From: Dysgonomonas sp. 25
Lineage (GTDB): Bacteria; Bacteroidota; Bacteroidia; Bacteroidales; Dysgonomonadaceae
NCBI RefSeq assembly: GCF_010501075.1
Contig: NZ_QVMN01000011.1
Coordinates: 1-64,000, forward strand
Length of the DNA: 64,000 bases
Direction of reading: 5' to 3'
Shown here: positions 55,047 to 64,000 of the stretch, piece by piece
Layout: the number at the start of each line of letters is the position of its first letter
How positions within the stretch are numbered: position 1 is the stretch's first letter
The notes under the pieces: model-generated
What the model was told of the DNA's origin: nothing
Seen by the model: only the letters and a program-made list of their open reading frames with translations
Database searches by the model: none
Translations under genes and position numbers: made by a program

Positions 55047-56207
55047 TTAGTTGGTTTTGAATTTGAATGAGATAAGTCCTATGATGACAAGGCTTGCCAG
55101 AATAACGGTCATCCCTGCCGTAAAGCTGGATAAGTCCGTAATCAGCCCTTGCAGCGGGGATAGCAATGCACCACCTGATACGCCCATTATCATCAGTGCC
55201 GATATTTCGTTCGAATGTTTCATATCGTGCTGCAATGCCAGCGAAAAGATAATGGAGAACACATTGGCGCAGGCTAATCCTATTACGGCAATAAAGACAA
55301 GCAATACCCAGAGGGATGAACTTATCATCATTGCCACAAAAGCCAGCACTGCCAGCATGAGGCTTACACGCAGGAATTTGACGGATGAGAGTTTGATAAG
55401 CAGCAGCGCCCCGATGAACGTTCCTATGGTGCGTGCCGCAAAATAGAGGCTTGTCCCTAAGGCGGCTTCGTCCAATATCATTCCTGTCCTTTCCATCAGC
55501 AATTGCGGGATGCAGGTGTTCAGCCCGACGTCTATCCCTACAATCAGCAGGATGACAACGATGCAATATATCAGGTATTTGTCCTTTAATAGAAGCAGAA
55601 TCTCTTTGAAGGAGGAAGGCTTTTCGATTGTTTCGCCCGATTCTTTTATCTGTGTGAAATAGAGTACTGCCATAGAAACGACTGTGGTGATGCAATAGAT
55701 GAGGAACGTCAGCCGCCAGTTATCCAATCTGCTGGCTGCAAACCCCACGAGAATAGGGCCGAGGAAAGAGGATATAGCCTTGATAAACTGCCCCATAGTG
55801 AGGGTGCTGGTGAGCTTATCCTTGCTGACGGTGGCCGCAGCTAACGGATTGAGCGATACTTGCAGGATGGTATTGCCTATCCCCAGCAGAGCGAAGGATA
55901 GGAGAACGCCCAGATAGTTGTAGAAGAATAACGGGAATAGCATGGTGACGGCTGTCACGAGCAGCGAAACCAATACGGTTTTCTTTCTTCCTATCTTCCC
56001 CATCAGCATCCCCGTAGGGATGGAAAAGACGGCGAACCAGACGAATACCATCATCGGAATGAGGTTGGCCATAGAGCCCGACAGGTCGAAGTCTTTCTTC
56101 ACGTAGTTCGTCGCTACGCCTACTATATCCACAAAGCCCATTACAAAGAAGCTGAGGAATATAGGCAGGAATACGAAAGGTGAATTTTTGGGTTGAGTAT
56201 TATTCAT
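55047..56207 (-). CDS. MFS sugar transporter
   Basis: 386 residues with about 12 hydrophobic helices. MFS loop motif GMLMGKIGRKKTVL lies between helices 2 and 3, and the N-terminus (FLPIFLSFFVMGFVDIVGVATNYV) resembles the FHS/GlcP sugar-proton symporter group. The 4-base gap to the ROK kinase and 31-base gap to the isomerase show a single operon. Substrate inferred as mannose or glucose from these partners. Confidence 0.85.
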   Translation of the reverse strand: MNNTQPKNSPFVFLPIFLSFFVMGFVDIVGVATNYVKKDFDLSGSMANLIPMMVFVWFAVFSIPTGMLMGKIGRKKTVLVSLLVTAVTMLFPLFFYNYLGVLLSFALLGIGNTILQVSLNPLAAATVSKDKLTSTLTMGQFIKAISSFLGPILVGFAASRLDNWRLTFLIYCITTVVSMAVLYFTQIKESGETIEKPSSFKEILLLLKDKYLIYCIVVILLIVGIDVGLNTCIPQLLMERTGMILDEAALGTSLYFAARTIGTFIGALLLIKLSSVKFLRVSLMLAVLAFVAMMISSSLWVLLVFIAVIGLACANVFSIIFSLALQHDMKHSNEISALMIMGVSGGALLSPLQGLITDLSSFTAGMTVILASLVIIGLISFKFKTN

Positions 56208-56238
56208 GGTGTATGGTTGTTTGATTTAGGATAACCTT

Positions 56239-57963
56239 TTAAATTCGTACGGATGCTTTGATAGTCATACATTCCTTCCCTTCGGATGCGCCGTGAGGGC
56301 GGATGGTGTATTCGCCTACACTGGCGGGAATGATGAACGTTTCGGCATAATGAATAATCATCGGTTCGAAAGCATTGGTAGGGCTTTCTATTATAATCTC
56401 TGCGCCATCCACCAGATTCAGCACGTTTACGCTCTCGTCGGTATAATGTGTTACTGCTTTGGTAAAGGTATGGCGGCGTGTTTCTATAAATTCGTTACGG
56501 TGCAGGCCTGTTTTCTCTTCCTTCCAGCCGTCGCCTGTGGCCACTACCTCGAAACAGTTTATCAGTTTCTTTTCGGCATATTCGGTGTCGCGTCCCCAGT
56601 CGATAACTTCCTTGCCACGCTGCACGTTTATCGGGCGGGGCTTGCCATCCAACCCAAGGCGTTGCCAGTCCCAGAGTTTGAAGGTGAAGAGGTTCGGGGT
56701 AGAACTTATTTCGAGTACGACGGCATTGGTGCCCGAACAATGTATGGTTCCGGCAGGGATAAGGAAATGGTCGTGTTTCTTTGTCGGTATCTTGTTGATA
56801 TACTTATCGGCATCGAAAACGATTTCACCTTCCTGTGCTTTTTCCAGTTCGGCAATCACATCGTCGCCGTTTGTCCCTGTTTTCACACCGATGTAGACAT
56901 GCGCACCTTCTTCGGTATCCATGATGTAGTAACTTTCGTCCTGTGTGTAATTCAGTCCGAAGTTGTCGTGTACATACTGTGTGGTAGGGTGTACCTGCAA
57001 GCTGAGGTTGCCGCCTTTCACCGTATCCAGAAAATCGAAGCGGATAGGGAATTCTTTCCCGAAGCGGCTTTCTACCGGCTCGCCCAGCACTTCGCGGCTT
57101 TTGGTATAGACGAGGTTGACCGAAGGCATTTCGAATACGACGTTGCCGACTTCCAGCAATAGGCTGTTTTCTTCCGGCACGCAATCGAAGCACCATCCGT
57201 AATTCGGTTTGGAAGGATCGAGATTGCAGACCTCCTTCATCCACTGTCCGCCCCACGGCGCCGGATCGAAAAACGGAACTACGCGGAAAGGCGAATTAGC
57301 TGCCTTGTCCATTCCTGCATAGAATGTTGCGCGGTCTATCATTTTCGGTTCGTTCGGAACGACACTGTCGAGCCAATAATCGACATATGGATAGATATTT
57401 CTTTTGTGCTTGTCCATACAACGCCAGTCGTTGAACAATCCTCTCTTATACTGGAAAGAAAAAGCCTCCTGACTGTTGTCTATGCCTAATCCCTGCACTT
57501 GGCGGCGGCGCATGCGCTGCTGAATTTCCCATCGCGGCATGTCGGCATAGATGAGTATGTCGTTGTCGGCAACCAAGTGTGCTCCATGCCCGAATATGAC
57601 AACGTGGTCGTCGGCCTGTGCAATCGCTTTGCGGGCTGCTTCCAGCTTGTCGGAATCGAAGTATTCCGACAGCGATACGTTAGACATATATCCGAATAGC
57701 ACATCGTCGGTCATAAACCTCTTGGTCAATGCTTCTACTTCTTTTTGCGGGATGAACAAGTCTTTTGTGTCAATAAACAACACCGGGTTGATTGTCGAGA
57801 ACTGCGTCTTCAGTTCGTCGTAGTGTATTCCTGTATAGCAATCTATGGCAATGATGCTTTTGCATGATGTAGCCTTGGTTATGGTCGATATGATATTCTC
57901 CCATCCTGTTGCGATAAATCCTTCTACTTCAACTGCCGGCTTCTTCTTGTATGTACTTATCAT
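56239..57963 (-). CDS. manA: Class I mannose-6-phosphate isomerase with N-terminal extension
   Basis: 574 residues. Residues about 220-574 are a class I cupin isomerase: LSLQVHPTTQYVHDNF and AGTIHCSGTNAVVLEIS supply zinc ligands, and PAPWGGQWMKEV and LFTFKLWDWQRLG are family blocks. Residues about 1-215 form an extra domain resembling a nucleoside/sugar kinase-type P-loop fold (IIAIDCYTGIHYDEL, VVIFGHGAHLVADNDILIY, RRRQVQGLG), but the Walker A glycine-lysine motif is missing. It interconverts mannose-6-phosphate and fructose-6-phosphate. First gene of a minus-strand operon and divergent from the GntR regulator. Confidence 0.88.
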   Translation of the reverse strand: MISTYKKKPAVEVEGFIATGWENIISTITKATSCKSIIAIDCYTGIHYDELKTQFSTINPVLFIDTKDLFIPQKEVEALTKRFMTDDVLFGYMSNVSLSEYFDSDKLEAARKAIAQADDHVVIFGHGAHLVADNDILIYADMPRWEIQQRMRRRQVQGLGIDNSQEAFSFQYKRGLFNDWRCMDKHKRNIYPYVDYWLDSVVPNEPKMIDRATFYAGMDKAANSPFRVVPFFDPAPWGGQWMKEVCNLDPSKPNYGWCFDCVPEENSLLLEVGNVVFEMPSVNLVYTKSREVLGEPVESRFGKEFPIRFDFLDTVKGGNLSLQVHPTTQYVHDNFGLNYTQDESYYIMDTEEGAHVYIGVKTGTNGDDVIAELEKAQEGEIVFDADKYINKIPTKKHDHFLIPAGTIHCSGTNAVVLEISSTPNLFTFKLWDWQRLGLDGKPRPINVQRGKEVIDWGRDTEYAEKKLINCFEVVATGDGWKEEKTGLHRNEFIETRRHTFTKAVTHYTDESVNVLNLVDGAEIIIESPTNAFEPMIIHYAETFIIPASVGEYTIRPHGASEGKECMTIKASVRI

Positions 57964-58020
57964 GATTTAAGAGTGTAATGTTTAATCATTTAAATTATAT
58001 GTATGAACATATTTGTTTGG

Positions 58021-58051
58021 CAAATATAAATTATCATTTCTTAAAAACAAA
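58021..58051 (-). promoter_or_regulatory. Promoter of the manA operon
   Basis: On the minus strand, TTTG (58048-58051) and TATATTTG (58021-58028) are separated by 19 bases, an exact fit to the Bacteroides -33/-7 consensus. Confidence 0.75.
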
Positions 58052-58059
58052 TAGATTTG
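58048..58059. promoter_or_regulatory. Candidate GntR operator
   Basis: CAAAT-AG-ATTTG, perfect 5-bp arms, overlaps the -33 element of the manA promoter. Binding by the divergent GntR/UTRA protein would block manA transcription (inference). Confidence 0.5.
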
Positions 58060-58070
58060 CTTTATTTTTT

Positions 58071-58078
58071 TATATTTG
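58071..58078 (+). promoter_or_regulatory. -7 element of the GntR gene
   Basis: TATATTTG is a full match to TAnnTTTG. It ends only 12 bases before the start codon, so the transcript would have a very short leader. No TTTG lies at the usual -33 distance. Confidence 0.45.
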
Positions 58079-58090
58079 TAGAAAAAAAAG

Positions 58091-58831
58091 ATGAAGCTCA
58101 AAATCGATCATAAAAGCCAAACCCCTTTGCATAAGCAGGCGGAGGAACTTATCCGGGAGCTTATCAGTAGGCCTGAATATAAAGATGGCAAGTTTTTGCC
58201 TAAGGAGATTGACTTGTCTGAACAATTGAAAATCTCGCGCAATACCTTACGGCAGGCTATCAATACGCTGGTCTTCGAAGGGTTGCTGGTGCGGAAGAAG
58301 GGTGTGGGTACCCGTGTGGCCGGGAAAAAGGTTTTCAGTGGGGCGAGCAACTGGCTTAGCTTTTCGCAGGAGATGAAGATACTCGGCTTAGAGATTCAGA
58401 ATTTTGAGTTGCATATTACCCGCCGCGAAGCATCGCCCGATGTGGCTTCGTTTTTCAATATCAAGCCGGAGACGAAAGTGTTGTGCCTCGAGCGGTTGAG
58501 GGGTAAGAAAGAATATCCGTTTGTGTATTTTGTTTCCGAGTTCAACCCGAAAATACCGGTTTCGGCATCGGAGAATTTCAATCGCCCGCTTTACGAAATA
58601 TTGGAAGCGGACTATGGTATCGTTGTCAAAATATCGAAGGAGGAAATCAGTGCTGCCGCTGCCGACAGTTTTATCGCTTCTAAGCTGGAGATTGCGGTGG
58701 GCGATCCTATCCTGATAAGGAAACGCTATGTGTATGATGTGAATAATGTCCCCGTAGAGTACAATATAGGCTGGTATCGTGCCGATTCGTTTACGTATAC
58801 CATCGAGTGCTCGAGGGACGTGGAGATGTAG
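58091..58831 (+). CDS. GntR-family regulator with UTRA ligand domain
   Basis: 246 residues. The N-terminal winged helix (about 1-75: TPLHKQAEELIRELI, LSEQLKISRNTLRQAINTLVFEGLLVRKKG) is the HutC/FarR type. The UTRA domain (about 90-240: CLERLRGKKEYPFVYFVSEF, GDPILIRKRYVYD) binds small effectors, often sugar phosphates. Divergent from manA with an inverted repeat between them, so it likely represses the manA-MFS-ROK-glycosidase operon until a hexose phosphate builds up (inference). Confidence 0.9.
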   Translation: MKLKIDHKSQTPLHKQAEELIRELISRPEYKDGKFLPKEIDLSEQLKISRNTLRQAINTLVFEGLLVRKKGVGTRVAGKKVFSGASNWLSFSQEMKILGLEIQNFELHITRREASPDVASFFNIKPETKVLCLERLRGKKEYPFVYFVSEFNPKIPVSASENFNRPLYEILEADYGIVVKISKEEISAAAADSFIASKLEIAVGDPILIRKRYVYDVNNVPVEYNIGWYRADSFTYTIECSRDVEM

Positions 58832-59379
58832 CCGGGAATACAGTCTCCAATCTTTACTATTCTCTAAAAATATTATAAAAAACCTGTTAATTATTTAGCT
58901 ATACTTTTTTCTTTCATAAATTTTCCCTTACTTTCTACAGTGAATCGACCTCGAGATCTCTGAATCTAATGCGGTTATGGTCTTCTTTCCCTTGTGGAAG
59001 AATATAGTTTATTAAACAAAAAATATCAAATTCTGTGAATATTTAATGTAAGCAACGGTATTTTATATATCATTCTTTAGGGTGTGTGAAAAAAAGAATG
59101 TTATGTAATTTTTTAATGGATAAAAGAATATCATTGATTTTTGTTTTTGACGAAAATGCGTCCTCTTATGTGCATCGGCATACGGGGATTACCGTTCTGT
59201 GATTTATGTAACTGCCTGATTATTCAGTTTCTTGTTCGTGCGAAAAAGAATAGGCATAAAAAAATGGCATAAAATGCATAAATCTCATAAGTAGTTTAGG
59301 TCTTATAAACGTATCTATAATATATCGGGTGTGTATGTGAACTGAAAGAGGATATATTATAAATATTCGTAATGATAAT
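58832..59379. other. AT-rich intergenic region with one hairpin
   Basis: 548 bases without a credible gene. CATTCTTT (59071-59078) and AAAGAATG (59093-59100) form an 8-bp stem with a 14-base loop. No full TAnnTTTG was found upstream of the sigma gene. Nothing else is recognisable. Confidence 0.5.
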
Positions 59380-59898
59380 ATGAGTAATAGAACCTTAGAT
59401 CTGTATAAAGAAGTGTATTCTCGGAATGTCGATAAACTTCTGTTTTTTGCCCGAAAGTTTGTCGATGAAGCTACAGCCGAGGATATTGTACAGGATATTT
59501 TCCTGAAAATATGGCAAAAAAATACCGATCTGTCGCCCAAAGAAATAAATTCCTATCTATATACAAGTGTACGGAATGCCTGCTTCGACCATATAAGGCA
59601 TGCTTCGATAGAAAATAATTACAGAGACAAATTGATATCCCAGATACGCTATCTGGAACTGGATTTCTATAAAGATCCCTCCGATATACTTATCGATCGC
59701 GAAACCAAAATCTTCTTGGACAGGGTAGTCGACATTCTGCCCGAAAAGTGCAAGCAGGTATTCAAAATGGCCTACTTCGACGAAATACCTCATGCCGATA
59801 TTGCAGCAGAATTAAATATTTCGGTTCGGACGGTTGATAATCAGGTGTATAAGGCGTTGAAAATGATTCGTGCAATAGTGGTAAATCAAAAAAAATAA
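59380..59898 (+). CDS. ECF sigma factor (Bacteroidota SusC-signalling type)
   Basis: 172 residues with sigma-70 region 2 (FVDEATAEDIVQDIFLKIW, YLYTSVRNACFDHIRH) and region 4 (EKCKQVFKMAYFDEIPHADIAAELNISVRTVDNQVYKAL). In Bacteroidota such factors are held by a FecR anti-sigma protein and released when an STN-bearing SusC receptor binds its ligand; both partners follow directly. It should direct transcription of the receptor locus. The gap to fecR is 74 bases. Confidence 0.93.
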   Translation: MSNRTLDLYKEVYSRNVDKLLFFARKFVDEATAEDIVQDIFLKIWQKNTDLSPKEINSYLYTSVRNACFDHIRHASIENNYRDKLISQIRYLELDFYKDPSDILIDRETKIFLDRVVDILPEKCKQVFKMAYFDEIPHADIAAELNISVRTVDNQVYKALKMIRAIVVNQKK

Positions 59899-59972
59899 AA
59901 AATGGAGTAAGTATTTATTTCCGCTTGTTCGTATTAGGTATTAAAGAGGCTTCACACACTTTATTTTTATAA

Positions 59973-60956
59973 ATGGAAAAACTGATAATAAAATATTTGA
60001 CTGGAACAATTGAAGACGAAGAGCTTCAAACTCTGTTGGATTGGCTGGAGGAAGACAAAGAAAACAAGAAAGAATTCTTTGACTATAAGTCGATATATGA
60101 AGCCTCGCGGATATTCCCCGATAAAAAAACGGTAGACGATTTGTGGGACAAAATAGAAGATGAGGTTTCGGAAGAAGCTGCTCCGGCTCGCAATAAAAGG
60201 TTTTACCTCAAGTCGTTACTGAAATATGCGGCAGTGGCCTTGGTGATGGTTGCCGCTACGTCAGTTTTTTTCCTGATGAACGATTATAAATTGTCTACAA
60301 TCATCGAGAACGGAATAGCCGAAATGGGCGTGCAGGACGATAATAACCTGACTGCATTGACATTGACGGACGGAACAACCGTAAAACTGAAAAAAGGTTC
60401 CGTGCTCAAAATAGATAACGATTTCAATGCGCGAAAAAGGGAAGTAACCCTCAATGGCGAAGCCTTTTTTGCAGTAGCCCATGACGAAGAAAAGCCTTTT
60501 GTAGTAAAAACCGAAAATCAAAATATCACTGTTTTAGGAACTTCATTCAATGTGAAGGATTATGTTGGAGCTGACCTGACAACCGTATCGCTTGTCGAGG
60601 GAAGTGTCGCTATCGATTCCGATAATCTGGATATTATCCTGAAGCCGAACCAACAGGTTATAATGAATAAGAGGGACAAAACATTTACGCTCTTCAATCT
60701 TTCCGAAGAGATGATGTCCTCTTTTGCTTCGCGGAAATACCATTTTAAAGAAAAATCGTTAGCCGACATTTTGGCCGACATCGAGTATCTGTTTTCTATC
60801 GACATCGTTGTGCTGAACAATGACCTGTCGGAGAAAAAATATACCGGTTCGCTATCCCTCAATCAGGATGTCGAAAGCATAATCAAAACTCTTAATTATA
60901 AGCACGATTTCACTTACGAAATCGACTGGAAAACACAGAAAATTCTAATAAAATAA
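59973..60956 (+). CDS. FecR-type anti-sigma factor
   Basis: 327 residues. A cytoplasmic N-terminal sigma-binding segment (MEKLIIKYLTGTIEDEELQ) precedes one transmembrane helix (about 78-98: LLKYAAVALVMVAATSVFFL). The periplasmic FecR domain (LTDGTTVKLKKGSVLKIDND; GEAFFAVAHDEEKPFVV) is followed by a DUF4974-type C-terminal domain (FKEKSLADILADIEYLFSID) that resembles the STN fold it contacts in the receptor. Standard length and order. Confidence 0.93.
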   Translation: MEKLIIKYLTGTIEDEELQTLLDWLEEDKENKKEFFDYKSIYEASRIFPDKKTVDDLWDKIEDEVSEEAAPARNKRFYLKSLLKYAAVALVMVAATSVFFLMNDYKLSTIIENGIAEMGVQDDNNLTALTLTDGTTVKLKKGSVLKIDNDFNARKREVTLNGEAFFAVAHDEEKPFVVKTENQNITVLGTSFNVKDYVGADLTTVSLVEGSVAIDSDNLDIILKPNQQVIMNKRDKTFTLFNLSEEMMSSFASRKYHFKEKSLADILADIEYLFSIDIVVLNNDLSEKKYTGSLSLNQDVESIIKTLNYKHDFTYEIDWKTQKILIK

Positions 60957-61187
60957 ATAGTTTTTTAATCTCTAAATCTAAATCAGAAAGTTCAAAAGAA
61001 GAAAAACCTCTTACCCGATTGTATTTTCAGCGCGAAAATACATTCCAGAATGAAATGAAGAACCTCTCTAAGTACTCTCTGCTTAGCGAAAAAAGGAACA
61101 ATCGAAAGAAACTCTATTAGCGATTATACAAAAGCGATTTGTATAGTAACTATCAAAAAATTCTAAACCTTAAATTATTTAAGCTAA
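60957..61187 (+). promoter_or_regulatory. Leader of the STN-SusC gene with two matched hairpins
   Basis: Two perfect 8-bp inverted repeats with 5-base loops lie here: GTATTTTC-AGCGC-GAAAATAC (61021-61041) and TATACAAA-AGCGA-TTTGTATA (61125-61145). A smaller CTAAG/CTTAG pair (61068-61086) lies between. The ECF-sigma promoter presumably lies in this gap, but no consensus is certain. Confidence 0.5.
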
Positions 61188-64000
61188 ATGACTATGAAAA
61201 TTCGAATGAAAAAGATTTTTCTATGGAGGCGTATCGCTTTATGTCTGCTTGTTTCGGGAATGTTGGGCGTAGGTTATGTCCCTTCCATGCAGGCGCATAA
61301 TGCACACGGAAAGGAGCAAGCTCCGGGAACATTTAACCTCAAGGACGGAACGCTCTATGATGTAATCAAGCAGGTAGAATCGCAATCCGACTACCGCTTT
61401 ATCTACGACAACTCCGAAGTATCGGGCAATACCCGCATCAAGATTTCGGCAGGACCCAAAACGTTGGAACAGGTACTGGGCATTATCTCGCAAGATGCCA
61501 AACTGAACTACCGGATTTCCAATCAACAAATTTTCCTGACCACTAACACTGCCGCTGCACTCCGCAGTGCAGGTAATCAGCAGGATAACAAAACCATTAC
61601 CGGCGTTGTGCTGGACGTGAACCGCGAACCGCTGATTGGTGTAAGTGTGGGTGTAGAAGGTACAACCAATGCGACGATGACTGATATAGACGGACATTAT
61701 ACCATCACCGCGCCGGTGGGCAGTACGCTTCTCTATACCTTTGTCGGATTCAAGACCGAACGCAGAACCGTTGGTGCAGCATCTGTCATAGACATTATGC
61801 TGGAAGAAGACAACGTTATTCTGGGCGACGTGGTTGTGACCGCTTTGGGTATCAAACGCGAAGTGAAGGCTTTGACGTATAATGTGCAAACGGTGGATGC
61901 CGAACAGGTGACAGCCGTGAAGGATGCCAACTTCATCAATAGCCTTACCGGTAAAGTGGCCGGTGTAACTATCAATCAGAGTGCTTCGGGTATCGGAGGT
62001 TCGTCGCGTGTGGTAATGCGTGGTACGAAATCGTTGTTCGGCGATAACAATGCCCTCTATGTGGTAGACGGTGTGCCTATCCTCAATACGAAGAACGACC
62101 AGCCGAGCGCTATCTACGAAAGCCCCGACGGTGGCGACGGAGATGCAATATCATTGCTCAACTCCGACGATATCGAAAGCATATCCGTTCTTTCGGGAGC
62201 TTCGGCGGCAGCCCTTTATGGTAGCCAGGGTGCGAATGGTGTTATTTTGGTGACAACCAAAAAAGGTGAGCCGGGCAAACTGAGAGTAAACTACTCGAAT
62301 AGCACTCAATTTATGAGCCCGTTTGTGATGCCCGAATTTCAACGGACATACGGTACCAATGGAGCCGGTTTCAATAGCTGGGGCGACAAGTTGGATAAGA
62401 AATCGTCTGTTCGCGTGAAAGACTTCTTCCAGACAGGTTATACCGAAATGAACTCGTTGAGTGTTTCGGCCGGAGGAGAAATCAGCCAGACATACGTGTC
62501 GGCAGCTTCTACTTTGGCAAGAGGTATTGTCCCTAAGAATGAAGTGGACAGGACAAATATCAGCATCAGAAATACGACAGACCTGATTAAGAATAAATTG
62601 AGTCTCGACCTGTCTTTGTCGTATGCCCGTCAGAAAGACAAAAATATGCTGATACAAGGTCAGTATCACAACCCGTTGCTGCCATTGTATCTCTTCCCTC
62701 GCGGAGACGATTTGGGCAAATACAGGACATACGAAATACATAATGGCGACCGCAACTTCAAAACGCAGTTCTGGCCATACGGCAATCAGGGATTGGGTAT
62801 GCAGAACCCGTATTGGATTATCAACCGCGAAAGATTCCAGAACAAAACAGACCGCTATTCGTATGGTGGAACATTGAAGTGGGACATCACCGACTGGGTG
62901 AATGTGGCAGGACGTGTGCGTATGGATAATACCGAAAATACGTTTACCCGCCGCATAGCTGCTTCATCCGACCTGTTGTTCGCTTCGGAAAATGGTAACT
63001 ATATGAATCGCAAGCGCTCGAATAAGCAGATATATGCCGACGTTCTGGCTAACGTCAATAAGCGCTTCAACGATGATTTCAGCCTTGCCGGAACATTCGG
63101 TGCGAGCGTTATGGATGCCAAGCTGGATGAATCGGGATTAGAAGGTCACCTGAATCTTGTGCCTAACTGGTTCTCGTTTGCCAACATCAATATGCAAGAC
63201 CCGCAGACGAAATCTATTCAAAAAAGGTATCACGACCAAACGCAAGCCATCTTTGCTACGGCGCAATTGGGTTACAAGGATATGCTCTATCTCGACGTAA
63301 CGGCTCGTAACGAGTGGGCTTCGGCATTGGCGTTCACCAACTCGCAGGATTTCTTCTATCCGTCGGTCGGAGTATCCGGCATTATTACCGAGATGGTAGA
63401 CATACCGAGAGATATTATTTCGTTTATGAAACTCAGAGGTTCGTACAGTGAAGTAGGTAACTCGCCGATGCGCTATATCACCAGCCTGACATACAGTGTA
63501 GGAGGTTCGGGAGCAATCGAGTTGACACCGTATATCCCGGCTACAGGATTGAAGCCTGAACGCACGAAAGCGTTCGAGATAGGTACAAATATCCGTGCTT
63601 TCAAGGATAAAATCAACTTCGATTTGACCTATTACAATACCAATACCTATAACCAGCTGTTCACCATCGATGTATCTACCTCTACAGGTTATTCGTACTA
63701 CTATCTGAATGCCGGTAAGGTAAACAACTGGGGTATCGAACTTGCTGTGGGTTATAATGAGAAATTAGGTCCTGTGGATTGGAATACCCGCCTGACTTAT
63801 ACATTGAACCGTAATAAAGTGAAATCGTTGGTGCCGAGAGGAACGATCGACCCTACGACAGGCCTGCCTATGGAAGAAGGTATGAGCAGTGTTATCGTGA
63901 ACGAATCCGATTCGTATCGTATGATGCTGAAAGAAGGCGACCCGATGGGTGACATATATGTGTCTACGCTCAAAAAAGACCATGACGGTTACATCTATGT
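61188..64000 (+). CDS. SusC-like receptor with STN signalling domain (cut by window end)
   Basis: At least 937 residues, open at the right edge. ATG 61188 chosen; ATG 61194 is also possible. A signal region (to about QAHA-like sequence near 40) is followed by an STN domain (about 50-115: FNLKDGTLYDVIKQVESQSD, LEQVLGIISQDAKLNY), a carboxypeptidase-like domain (ITGVVLDVNREPLIGVSVGV), a plug (ILGDVVVTALGIKREVKALT; ALYVVDGVPILN; LSGASAAALYGSQGANGVI) and the barrel. The STN domain and the ECF sigma/FecR pair upstream form a trans-envelope signalling set. A SusD gene is expected just beyond the window. Confidence 0.92.
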   Translation, partial: MTMKIRMKKIFLWRRIALCLLVSGMLGVGYVPSMQAHNAHGKEQAPGTFNLKDGTLYDVIKQVESQSDYRFIYDNSEVSGNTRIKISAGPKTLEQVLGIISQDAKLNYRISNQQIFLTTNTAAALRSAGNQQDNKTITGVVLDVNREPLIGVSVGVEGTTNATMTDIDGHYTITAPVGSTLLYTFVGFKTERRTVGAASVIDIMLEEDNVILGDVVVTALGIKREVKALTYNVQTVDAEQVTAVKDANFINSLTGKVAGVTINQSASGIGGSSRVVMRGTKSLFGDNNALYVVDGVPILNTKNDQPSAIYESPDGGDGDAISLLNSDDIESISVLSGASAAALYGSQGANGVILVTTKKGEPGKLRVNYSNSTQFMSPFVMPEFQRTYGTNGAGFNSWGDKLDKKSSVRVKDFFQTGYTEMNSLSVSAGGEISQTYVSAASTLARGIVPKNEVDRTNISIRNTTDLIKNKLSLDLSLSYARQKDKNMLIQGQYHNPLLPLYLFPRGDDLGKYRTYEIHNGDRNFKTQFWPYGNQGLGMQNPYWIINRERFQNKTDRYSYGGTLKWDITDWVNVAGRVRMDNTENTFTRRIAASSDLLFASENGNYMNRKRSNKQIYADVLANVNKRFNDDFSLAGTFGASVMDAKLDESGLEGHLNLVPNWFSFANINMQDPQTKSIQKRYHDQTQAIFATAQLGYKDMLYLDVTARNEWASALAFTNSQDFFYPSVGVSGIITEMVDIPRDIISFMKLRGSYSEVGNSPMRYITSLTYSVGGSGAIELTPYIPATGLKPERTKAFEIGTNIRAFKDKINFDLTYYNTNTYNQLFTIDVSTSTGYSYYYLNAGKVNNWGIELAVGYNEKLGPVDWNTRLTYTLNRNKVKSLVPRGTIDPTTGLPMEEGMSSVIVNESDSYRMMLKEGDPMGDIYVSTLKKDHDGYIY

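Noticed and set aside
61188-64000. Truncated SusC pseudogene
   Set aside because: The frame is open without defects to the window edge, so it is only cut by the window.

Overview
The window looks like chromosomal DNA of an anaerobic Bacteroidota, most likely Bacteroidales (Dysgonomonas or Parabacteroides-like; the genus is inference). Evidence: three SusC-type and two complete SusD-type outer-membrane genes, a hybrid two-component system, an ECF sigma/FecR pair, many SpII lipoprotein signals, TAnnTTTG promoter elements, and little sign of Shine-Dalgarno sites. No rRNA, tRNA, CRISPR array, transposase or phage gene was seen.

Region 1 (698-19674, all +): a DeoR/GlpR regulator, then glpA-glpB-glpC, a 62-residue unknown ORF, glpT and glpQ. 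These run without a visible terminator into two paralogous BACON lipoproteins, SusC, SusD, a metallophosphoesterase lipoprotein and a GH31 alpha-glycosidase. The layout suggests one locus that captures a glycerophosphate-bearing glycan, strips alpha-linked sugars, cuts phosphodiesters, imports glycerol-3-phosphate and oxidises it.

Region 2 (19759-25531, all -): a membrane protein that reads as a NapH-NapG fusion, a Tat-exported ferredoxin-type aldo/keto reductase, a TonB receptor, a DUF1893 protein and a solitary ECF-transporter S subunit. This looks like an uptake system coupled to periplasmic redox chemistry, with unknown substrate.

Region 3 (25974-33770): an NrtR/AraR-like regulator with a degenerate Nudix box, divergent from a GH3 enzyme, an atypical TonB receptor, an endonuclease/exonuclease/phosphatase-fold enzyme and a histidine phosphatase. 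The divergent gap holds three copies of a 19-bp palindrome, one of which overlaps the -7 element of the GH3 promoter.

Region 4 (33856-58831): an HTCS-controlled polysaccharide locus (SusC, SusD, DUF3823, GH2, a glutaminase-like DUF4965 protein, GH43). Convergent to it is a mannose-type cluster: GH92, a six-hairpin glycosidase, ROK kinase, MFS transporter and a phosphomannose isomerase with an extra N-terminal domain. The isomerase is divergent from a GntR/UTRA regulator.

Region 5 (59380-64000): an ECF sigma factor, a FecR anti-sigma factor and a SusC receptor with a signalling (STN) domain, cut by the window end.
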